Of a stretch of 12,862 nucleotides of DNA, positions 7,605 to 12,862 are shown one piece after another. The notes under the pieces are model-generated. The model ran no database searches and was not told the DNA's origin. It saw nothing but the letters and a program-made list of their open reading frames with translations. The stretch comes from Gammaproteobacteria bacterium (GTDB lineage Bacteria; Pseudomonadota; Gammaproteobacteria; Pseudomonadales; UBA7434). The DNA is taken from assembly GCA_024280785.1 (NCBI GenBank), contig JAJRPK010000211.1:1-12862 (forward strand), in the 5' to 3' direction. Position 1 is the first letter of the stretch, and every line of letters starts with the position of its first letter. The translations under genes were made by a program, and so were the position numbers.

Positions 7605-9683
7605 CTAACTCGTTGCTGCTGCGCTAGTATTTGAATCGTTCATCGAAGGACGCAATTCCATTGATTTAGGCAAGGTAAATCCTGCAACAGAGCTTCGTAG
7701 ATCCATTGTCATCTCAGAAAGTGCCCCTACTTTTACCGCCGCCTCTGTTGTTCCCGCAGCCGTCTGTGAAGTGATTTCCTTAACACTGTTCATGGTTACA
7801 GAGATATTTCCCGCCGTGTCTGCCTGAGCCCTGGCTGAACAAGAGATACTCTCAATCAACTCCGACAAGTTCTGCGAGACCTTCTCTATCTCTTCGAGTG
7901 CCACACCTGCGTCATGGGCCAAGCCAGCACCATTCACCACTTCTGCTGTCGTTTGTTCCATTGACGCAACCGCTTCATGGGTGTCCGATTGTATGGTTTT
8001 AACCAACGCTTCAATTTGCTTAGTCGCTGCAGACGATCTCTCAGCTAAACGCTGAACTTCGTCCGCTACAACAGCGAAGCCTCGGCCAGCTTCACCGGCC
8101 ATCGACGCCTGTATAGAAGCATTTAATGCCAAAATATTTGTTTGATCTGCAATATCATTAATCAACGAAACGATATCACCGATTTCTTGTGAACTTTCAC
8201 CCAAGCGCTTAATTCGCTTTGAAGTATCCTGAATTTGCTCACGAATCGTATCCATACCTTGAATAGTATTTTGTACAACTTGTGAACCTGACTTGGCAAA
8301 TTGCACCGAGCTCTCTGCAACTGTCGTCGACTCAGCGGCATCAACGGACATTTGGTCCATCGTTTTCGCCATTTCAATAACGGCAGATGAAGCCGACGAA
8401 ATTTCATTGGCTTGAGATTTTGATGCATCGGCCAACAACAACACGTTATCTTGAGTATCCTTCGCTGCGCCGTTAACCTTTACGGCCGTATCGTTAATAG
8501 AAGAAACAATTTCTCTTAGCTGCTCAATAGTAAAATTTATCGAGTCCGCTATCGCCCCGGTAAAGTCTTCCGAAACCGTCGCTGCTGCAGTTAGGTCGCC
8601 ATCCGCCAAATTTCCTATTTCATTGAGCAGCCGCTCTATCGCTATTTGATTTCTCTCGTTAGCATTTTTTTGCTCTGCCAAACGAGATACAGTATTACGG
8701 TACAATTGCGCACCAATAACCGCTAAAACTATAAGAATAAAAGCACCACTAAAAAATGCCGTGCCCGAACCAATGGCTCGTCGATTACTCAAATCCCGAA
8801 GGCCCTCTGAAACAATATTGGCTTTATTCAATATCTTGGGTGAATCGTTGAAAATATCATCCGCAGCATTTCTCGCATCCAAAAGATCAGGTGATGCTTT
8901 ATATATATCGCCTACAGACCCAGAGACAAAATCAAACAGCTTATTGATGCGTTGAAGTGACGCCTTGCCATCCCGATCTGCAACCCGGTCTAACCCTAGA
9001 GATCGATTACCTTTCAACATACCTTTTAAAACGTCACCAAAAATACTTGCGTCTAAATGAAACTGATCGGCAGCTTCTTGAGCAGAGTCTCCACCACCTA
9101 ACATTTTATCAATATTTCGCGCAATTCGTTCGGCTAACAATGTCTGCTTTTGCGCAAAAACAATTTGCTCGCTCGGCTTTTTGTTTTCTACCAACACATC
9201 CACTACAAGGCCGTATTCTCTTTGTAATTCTGGAATTGACTCGTTAAGTGTTTTCGCCACGTCGTGTAAGAATAAAATTCGATCCCTATTTGCAACAATG
9301 GTTTCAGCATTAGCTTTAACCGAGCGCCAAATTTGACCCAACTCATCAAGTTCAGACTTCATCATTGTGCCAACACCTGGCAACTCGGAATCTCCTTTTT
9401 TTAGAGTTCGATATGTTCGATCAAATCGTTCGCTTGATTTTTTTAATGTTACGAATGCTGATGCATCCCCCGCTGTAGCTTCACGAGAACTCGTCGAAAT
9501 CTGATGCAATAGAACTCGCATGTCTCCTGCTAGCTCAAGATACTTGGCATCCCGATCTGCATCCCGCAAAAAAATAAATGTGCTAAATATAAACAATAAC
9601 GTTGCGCAGACAAGCAGAGCAATTGATACCGTGAATAATTTGCGGGAGTTCCCGCTGTTTGTACTGTGGCTGATATTTTCCAT
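7605..9683 (-). CDS. pilJ: PilJ, methyl-accepting chemoreceptor for type IV pili
   Basis: This 692-residue inner-membrane chemoreceptor is the input of the Pil-Chp system. It has a short basic N-terminus, TM1 (~16-38), a periplasmic PilJ-type sensing region (~39-305), TM2 (~307-327), a HAMP segment (~328-395) and a long cytoplasmic signalling coiled coil. The hairpin tip is unmistakable: the segment from IVSLINDIADQTNILALNAS (504-523) through MAGEAGRGFAVVADEVQRLA (528-547). The sequence IQASMAG in place of the usual IEAARAG is characteristic of PilJ. In P. aeruginosa PilJ binds the pilin PilA and is thought to report surface contact or pilus tension. The ATG at 9683 is supported by a GGAG eight bases upstream. 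The gene follows pilI after 126 bp and precedes chpA by 74 bp. Pseudomonas has the CheR-like methyltransferase gene pilK in this second gap; here there is no room for it. No CheR-binding pentapeptide is seen at the C-terminus (ends NTSAAATS). Confidence 0.95.
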   Translation of the reverse strand: MENISHSTNSGNSRKLFTVSIALLVCATLLFIFSTFIFLRDADRDAKYLELAGDMRVLLHQISTSSREATAGDASAFVTLKKSSERFDRTYRTLKKGDSELPGVGTMMKSELDELGQIWRSVKANAETIVANRDRILFLHDVAKTLNESIPELQREYGLVVDVLVENKKPSEQIVFAQKQTLLAERIARNIDKMLGGGDSAQEAADQFHLDASIFGDVLKGMLKGNRSLGLDRVADRDGKASLQRINKLFDFVSGSVGDIYKASPDLLDARNAADDIFNDSPKILNKANIVSEGLRDLSNRRAIGSGTAFFSGAFILIVLAVIGAQLYRNTVSRLAEQKNANERNQIAIERLLNEIGNLADGDLTAAATVSEDFTGAIADSINFTIEQLREIVSSINDTAVKVNGAAKDTQDNVLLLADASKSQANEISSASSAVIEMAKTMDQMSVDAAESTTVAESSVQFAKSGSQVVQNTIQGMDTIREQIQDTSKRIKRLGESSQEIGDIVSLINDIADQTNILALNASIQASMAGEAGRGFAVVADEVQRLAERSSAATKQIEALVKTIQSDTHEAVASMEQTTAEVVNGAGLAHDAGVALEEIEKVSQNLSELIESISCSARAQADTAGNISVTMNSVKEITSQTAAGTTEAAVKVGALSEMTMDLRSSVAGFTLPKSMELRPSMNDSNTSAAATS

Positions 9684-9809
9684 CCTCGAAGCTCCGGCTT
9701 GAGTAAATTAATGCGTAAAAATTAAGGCTAGAATTTAAATCGTGTATAAAACTATAGTTAAGTTTGCTAAGACGGCCTACAACAGAGCTGATTTTTCTGC
9801 GAATTTACA
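9684..9809 (-). promoter_or_regulatory. pilI-pilJ intergenic leader with a possible weak promoter
   Basis: At 126 bp this is the longest gap inside the leftward gene block, and it is AT-rich. On the minus strand a TTAGCA (plus 9765-9770) and a TATACA (plus 9743-9748) are 16 bp apart, each matching four of six sigma-70 consensus bases. A perfect 10-bp palindrome, AACTATAGTT, lies at 9750-9759 between them. A secondary promoter for pilJ is possible but weakly supported. I see no small gene or clear terminator here. Confidence 0.2.
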
Positions 9810-10385
9810 CTAGGCAACAGCAATTTTATTCAAATCGTCACTGGCGGATATCGACGAATCCATAAATCTACTGTCTTGGGCAAGCCTGTCTGGCTGAAAT
9901 TTCAGCCATTCGGAGTCACCATCGCTACCTTTTGCTTCAATACAGCTTGCAAATAGTTCCCCGGCACCATCATATGACTTTTCAAAAGCGTCTAATTGAA
10001 AGTGTTTTAATCCAAATACATTACTGACAACTAAGCCTGCATAATGGTTATTGACATCAATGATTAGTACGCGATGTCTTGACTTGTTACCGGCCAAACG
10101 CGATCCAAAATATCGTTCTAAATCAATTAGAGGTAGTAACCTACCTCTAACATTCGCCAAACCGAGCATCCAATCTTGTACCCCCGGCACAAATGTATAG
10201 TTAGGCACATTGAGGATTTCAATGACCTGCCCCATCGGAGCTACCATTTTTTGGCCACATAAAGAAAAGCCAATCCCGCTCCAGCAGTTTTGTAAGTCTT
10301 GATTAACGGGTCTTTCTGAATTTGCTTTGATACTTGCTTCTGCAATGTGCCTGAGTAAATTACCAGGTTGTTTTTGAAATTTCAT
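9810..10385 (-). CDS. pilI: PilI, CheW-like coupling protein
   Basis: From the ATG at 10385 this is a 191-residue cytoplasmic CheW-domain protein (Pseudomonas PilI about 178). It couples the PilJ receptor to the ChpA kinase. The CheW core begins around residue 36. The diagnostic segment VPGVQDWMLGLANVRGRLLP (66-85), followed by LIDLERYFG, closely resembles PilI of Pseudomonas. It is followed by HRVLIIDVNNHYAGLVVSNV (104-123), the second CheW strand pair. The start is uncertain: an in-frame TTG at 10391 would add two residues and sits five bases after a GAG, whereas the ATG is eleven bases from it. I prefer the ATG by codon preference. The gene lies 24 bp after pilH, so translation is probably coupled within one operon. 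The last ~20 residues are Ser/Asp-rich and likely disordered. Confidence 0.92.
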   Translation of the reverse strand: MKFQKQPGNLLRHIAEASIKANSERPVNQDLQNCWSGIGFSLCGQKMVAPMGQVIEILNVPNYTFVPGVQDWMLGLANVRGRLLPLIDLERYFGSRLAGNKSRHRVLIIDVNNHYAGLVVSNVFGLKHFQLDAFEKSYDGAGELFASCIEAKGSDGDSEWLKFQPDRLAQDSRFMDSSISASDDLNKIAVA

Positions 10386-10409
10386 GATCAATCAATCTCG
10401 ATTTTTATC

Positions 10410-10778
10410 CTAATTATCAGACAACACCGTTTCTATCGTAGAGATCAAATCCTTTTCGGGAACAGGCTTAACTAAATACCCTCTTGCACCCTGTTTTCTA
10501 GACCACTCCCGGTCAGAAGGTTGATTCTTTGTGGTCACCATAATGACGGGAATACCACTTGTTCTTGGGTTACGGGATAATTGCCGAGTAGCTTGAAAAC
10601 CATTTATGCCGGGCATAACAATATCCATTAGCACTAAATCTGGCGCTTGTGAATCTGCCATTTCCACTCCTATCTCACCGGTCTCTGCCGCGACGACTTC
10701 ATAACCATGCTTATTTAATATATTCGAAAGTTGATACGCTTCGGTGGGCGAATCATCAATAACTAGTACGCGTTTCAT
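10410..10778 (-). CDS. pilH: PilH, single-domain response regulator
   Basis: This 122-residue CheY-like receiver has no output domain. Phosphorylation-site residues are present: acidic pair Asp8/Asp9 (VIDDSPTEAYQL), acceptor Asp52 in LVLMDIVMPGINGFQATRQL, Thr82 in VIMVTTK and Lys104 in YLVKP. DSPTE and VMPGINGFQATRQL are typical of PilH rather than PilG. In P. aeruginosa PilH is phosphorylated by ChpA and opposes PilG, favouring retraction or acting as a phosphate sink. I chose the ATG at 10778 because the protein then starts MKRVLVIDD, as in the Pseudomonas homologue (about 121 aa), with GGTGA four to five bases upstream. A TTG at 10793 would add five residues. It follows pilG by 63 bp and precedes pilI by 24 bp, consistent with one transcript. 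Confidence 0.95.
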   Translation of the reverse strand: MKRVLVIDDSPTEAYQLSNILNKHGYEVVAAETGEIGVEMADSQAPDLVLMDIVMPGINGFQATRQLSRNPRTSGIPVIMVTTKNQPSDREWSRKQGARGYLVKPVPEKDLISTIETVLSDN

Positions 10779-10841
10779 TTTGTCACCAATCAACTAGCTG
10801 TTAACAATCTAGTAAAAGTTCTTAACCATATTTGCCGTAGC

Positions 10842-11261
10842 TTACGAAGCTTGGGCTGTTTCCTGAACCGATGATTCGGAACCTTTGCTGTGGTTTTGTA
10901 TCGCTTCCAACAGTTCTACCTTACTAAATGGCTTGGTAACATACTGATCAGACCCTACAATTCGACCCTTGGCTTTATCAAATAAGCCGTCTTTACTCGA
11001 CAACATAATCACCGGCGTAGACTTAAACTGGGCGTTGTTCTTGATAAGAGCGCAGGTTTGATATCCGTCTAATCGAGGCATCATGATGTCAACGAATATA
11101 ATATTCGGCTTGTGATCAGCAATTTTTGCTAATGCCTCAAAGCCATCTTCAGCCGTAATAACGGTGAAGCCTTCTTTTTGTAATAATGTCTCTGCAGTTC
11201 TACGAATAGTTTTGCTATCGTCGACGAACATGACTTTCATACTTTCACTTTGCGAATCCAT
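10842..11261 (-). CDS. pilG: PilG, single-domain response regulator
   Basis: This 139-residue CheY-like protein is the first gene of the leftward Pil-Chp block. The receiver residues are Asp14/Asp15 (MFVDDSKTIRRTAETLL), Asp58 in NIIFVDIMMPRLDGYQTCAL, Ser88 in VIMLSSKDGLFDKAKG and Lys110 in YVTKPFSK. The segment from NIIFVDIMMP to GRIVGSDQY is nearly identical to P. aeruginosa PilG. PilG is a main ChpA target; in Pseudomonas it promotes pilus extension, sets twitching direction and activates the adenylate cyclase CyaB with FimV/FimL. The short C-terminal tail (~119-139, Ser/Glu-rich) extends past the receiver. The ATG at 11261 has GGA five bases upstream. It is transcribed divergently from gshB across a 218-bp region. 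Confidence 0.97.
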   Translation of the reverse strand: MDSQSESMKVMFVDDSKTIRRTAETLLQKEGFTVITAEDGFEALAKIADHKPNIIFVDIMMPRLDGYQTCALIKNNAQFKSTPVIMLSSKDGLFDKAKGRIVGSDQYVTKPFSKVELLEAIQNHSKGSESSVQETAQAS

Positions 11262-11329
11262 AACGATCCGGTCTCCAGATTGATTGCTTATAAACTCGAC
11301 TGAACTAAATTTGCACTCAACCGTGTAGA

Positions 11330-11347
11330 ATTACCCTTACGGGTAAT
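11330..11347. repeat. 7-bp inverted repeat in the pilG-gshB region
   Basis: ATTACCC (11330-11336) and GGGTAAT (11341-11347) are perfectly complementary with a four-base TTAC spacer. It lies about 70-85 bp upstream of the pilG start. There is no T-run on either side, so an intrinsic terminator is unlikely. It could be an operator for a dimeric regulator or a small hairpin. Confidence 0.45.
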
Positions 11348-11420
11348 CTCCCCAAGCTGGGCAGCTAAATTTGTTCACTGTTTAAGCTATAGACCAATGC
11401 CGGTAAGAAATAAAGTGAAA

Positions 11421-11446
11421 CCGCTGAATAGATTGCTTTTCAGCGG
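11421..11446. repeat. 8-bp inverted repeat upstream of gshB (hairpin)
   Basis: CCGCTGAA (11421-11428) and TTCAGCGG (11439-11446) pair perfectly around a 10-base loop, 33 bp before the gshB start codon. On the minus strand the hairpin is followed by a T-rich stretch, TTTCACTTTATTTCTT (plus 11420-11405), so it could stop leftward transcription. On the plus strand it would lie in the gshB mRNA leader or form an operator. The T-run is broken, so terminator function is only possible. Confidence 0.4.
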
Positions 11447-11479
11447 GTCAATCGATTAAAGGTAGAGACAGGTAACATT

Positions 11480-12427
11480 ATGAAAATTAATCTAGGCATC
11501 GTCATGGACCCTATTGAGCAAATAAATCCAAAGAAGGACAGCTCTTTGGCCATGCTACTTTCCGCTCAGCAACGGGGCTGGCAATTGCACTACTTCACAC
11601 AAGAAAACCTGTTAAAAGACAATGGCATAGCCCGTGGATTGGGACAAAAATTAGTTGTTAGCAATGATCTCAACGACTGGTTCCAACTCACAGAGCCAGA
11701 AATGATCGATTTAGGTGATCTGGACGTCATTTTGATGCGAAAGGATCCTCCGTTTGACAGCCAGTTTTTATACACCACGCTCTTACTTGAATCTGCGCAG
11801 AAGAGCGGTACTCTGATCGTCAACAACCCCCAAAGTTTGCGCGATTGCAATGAGAAAGTCTTCGCCACAGAGTTTCCCCAATGTTGCCCACCGGTTCTCA
11901 TTACGGCAAATAGCGACCGGATTAAAGCCTTTCACTCCGAACATAAAGATATTATTTTAAAGCCTCTCGATGGTATGGGTGGTACATCGATCTTTCGTGC
12001 AAAATCTGACGACCCCAACCTTAGTGTTATTATCGAAACGCTAACCAACTACGGCCGTGCAAGCGTAATGGCTCAGCGATATATTCCTGAAATCGTCGAC
12101 GGCGACAAGCGCATTTTGTTAATAGATGGTCAACCCATCCCCTATGCGCTTGCACGCATTCCCGCTAAAGGTGAAACTCGTGGCAACCTAGCGGCCGGGG
12201 GACGAGGTGAAGCTGTTGCATTAACAGATCGCGATTATTGGATTTGCGAACAAGTTGCTCCCGTATTGCGTGAAAAAGGATTACTCTTTGTTGGCATCGA
12301 CGTGATAGGTGATTACCTTACCGAAATCAATGTCACTAGCCCAACATGTATTCGTGAGCTCAACGATCAGTGTAACCTTGATATCGCCGGACAATTAATG
12401 GACGCTATCGAAGTAAAGCTCCGCTAA
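11480..12427 (+). CDS. gshB: Glutathione synthetase
   Basis: This 315-residue ATP-grasp enzyme joins gamma-glutamylcysteine and glycine to make glutathione, the second step of the cytosolic pathway. The length matches E. coli GshB (316 aa), and similarity is high throughout: LGIVMDPIEQINPKKDSS (5-22), DVILMRKDPPFD (82-93), NNPQSLRDCNEK (115-126), the ATP-grasp segment IILKPLDGMGGTSIFR (158-173), RIPAKGETRGNLAAGGRG (226-243, the glycine-rich mobile loop), and FVGIDVIG...TEINVTSPTCIRE (270-293) with metal-binding Glu/Asn. The ATG at 11480 has AGG seven bases upstream and gives the standard N-terminus. Synteny with pilG on one side and a tonB3-like gene on the other is the same as in P. aeruginosa. 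No functional link to pili is shown; it is a housekeeping neighbour. Confidence 0.97.
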   Translation: MKINLGIVMDPIEQINPKKDSSLAMLLSAQQRGWQLHYFTQENLLKDNGIARGLGQKLVVSNDLNDWFQLTEPEMIDLGDLDVILMRKDPPFDSQFLYTTLLLESAQKSGTLIVNNPQSLRDCNEKVFATEFPQCCPPVLITANSDRIKAFHSEHKDIILKPLDGMGGTSIFRAKSDDPNLSVIIETLTNYGRASVMAQRYIPEIVDGDKRILLIDGQPIPYALARIPAKGETRGNLAAGGRGEAVALTDRDYWICEQVAPVLREKGLLFVGIDVIGDYLTEINVTSPTCIRELNDQCNLDIAGQLMDAIEVKLR

Positions 12428-12530
12428 GCACTGCCGTAACTTCTATCAGCGATCCGAGTATCAACCTAACTATCGGCTCGGCTTAGGCAGCTATACTTAA
12501 ACTCGGTACTAAAGAGACTTACCCATACAC

Positions 12531-12572
12531 TTGAATGCCAGCTTGAATGCCAGCTTGAATGCCAGCTTGAAT
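12531..12572 (+). repeat. 12-bp tandem repeat (3.5 copies) upstream of the tonB-like gene
   Basis: TTGAATGCCAGC is repeated exactly three times (12531-12542, 12543-12554, 12555-12566), followed by a partial fourth copy TTGAAT (12567-12572). It sits in the 196-bp gap between gshB and the tonB-like gene and ends about 50 bp before the ATG. The rest of this gap shows no gene and no clear terminator. Confidence 0.9.
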
Positions 12573-12623
12573 AGAAACTTAAACTCACCAGGCTTTGTAG
12601 AAGATTTTAAATAAACCAGCACC

Positions 12624-12862
12624 ATGAGTTACACGCCAGGACAAAATCATCGGTTAAACTTTGCCATCGCAATTGCCTTGGCAGTGCATTTCTTTGTTCT
12701 TTTTTGGGTAACTTTCAATACACTCAATGCCATCACTCGCCAACAACAAATGGAAGTAACCATCTCGCTTTCCAATAGCGACAAAAAACCACTTGATGCT
12801 GATTTTCTTGCCCAAACTAATCAGGATGGGAGCGGTACGACAGATGAAAACAAGGAACTCAC
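12624..12862 (+). CDS. TonB3-like energy transducer (N-terminal part)
   Basis: An ATG at 12624 opens a frame of 79 codons that runs off the right edge. The product begins MSYTPGQNHRLNF, then has one hydrophobic membrane segment (FAIAIALAVHFFVLFWVTF, about residues 13-31) in the signal-anchor position used by TonB proteins. After this comes a segment with EVTISLS and DADFLAQTNQDGSGT. That last motif is characteristic of the TonB family protein encoded beside gshB in Pseudomonas (tonB3), where it is needed for normal twitching and pilus assembly. The C-terminal TonB domain is beyond the window. The gap to gshB is 196 bp with a 12-bp tandem repeat. Whether it acts in siderophore uptake or only in pilus function cannot be seen here. 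Confidence 0.8.
   Translation, partial: MSYTPGQNHRLNFAIAIALAVHFFVLFWVTFNTLNAITRQQQMEVTISLSNSDKKPLDADFLAQTNQDGSGTTDENKEL

Larger units (their letters stand above)
11262..11479. promoter_or_regulatory. Divergent pilG-gshB regulatory region
   Basis: This 218-bp non-coding stretch lies between two genes that start in opposite directions, so it should hold the promoters of the Pil-Chp block (leftward) and of gshB (rightward). A leftward -10-like TATAAG (plus 11287-11292) has TGCAAA 17 bp upstream (plus 11310-11315), a poor -35. I could not place a convincing rightward promoter: TTGTTC (11371-11376) and TATAGA (11388-11393) are only 11 bp apart. Two perfect inverted repeats occur (11330-11347 and 11421-11446), plus an 8-bp palindrome AATCGATT (11450-11457). 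I see no small gene. Confidence 0.5.

Noticed and set aside
10386..10391. TTG start for pilI at 10391
   Set aside because: It would add only two residues and an ATG follows directly; GAG spacing mildly favours TTG, so it is noted as an alternative rather than chosen.
10779..10793. TTG start for pilH at 10793
   Set aside because: The ATG at 10778 has GGTGA at good spacing and gives the same N-terminus as known PilH proteins.
12454..12506. Possible terminator after gshB using CCGAGT (12454-12459) and ACTCGG (12501-12506)
   Set aside because: The arms are only 6 bp with a 41-base loop and there is no T-run, so it does not look like an intrinsic terminator.
12531..12623. A short open frame starting at TTG 12531, encoding an LNAS repeat peptide and ending before the tonB-like gene
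   Set aside because: It has only about 26 codons, a rare start codon, no Shine-Dalgarno, and its composition is set by the DNA repeat; no sign of a real gene.

Overview
The window shows a chromosomal region of a Gram-negative gammaproteobacterium. All proteins read like close relatives of Pseudomonas aeruginosa or Escherichia coli counterparts. The base composition is moderate (by eye, mid-40s % GC) and the gene order matches the P. aeruginosa twitching locus: tonB3-gshB-pilGHIJ-(pilK)-chpA-(chpB)-chpC, with rsmE nearby. A marine Cellvibrionales-type organism is my guess; the sequence alone does not prove it.

Layout: the left edge holds the 3' end of metF (+), followed after 32 bp by rsmE (+). 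RsmE converges tail to tail, 14 bp apart, on a long leftward block from about 11.3 kb to 1.2 kb. In transcription order this block is pilG, pilH, pilI, pilJ, chpA, chpC, the Pil-Chp chemosensory system that controls type IV pili. A 218-bp divergent intergenic region separates pilG (-) from gshB (+). After gshB, a 196-bp spacer with a 12-bp tandem repeat leads into the 5' end of a tonB3-like gene that runs off the right edge.

How the genes work together (from the known family): PilJ is the membrane chemoreceptor at the cell pole. The CheW-like proteins PilI and ChpC couple it to the very large histidine kinase ChpA. ChpA passes phosphate through Hpt domains to the response regulators PilG (associated with pilus extension) and PilH (associated with retraction or a phosphate sink). 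The output sets type IV pilus activity and, in Pseudomonas, cAMP levels and surface sensing. The TonB3-like protein is tied to twitching in Pseudomonas. MetF, RsmE and GshB are housekeeping neighbours.

The main departures from the Pseudomonas locus are three. Neither adaptation enzyme is encoded in the block (no CheR-like pilK, no CheB-like chpB). ChpA is about 1,900 residues rather than about 2,470, with only three His-containing Hpt domains, one of which lacks the usual H-box lysine. Several short tandem or inverted repeats sit in intergenic and linker positions. I found no mobile element, CRISPR array, RNA gene or clearly new system.
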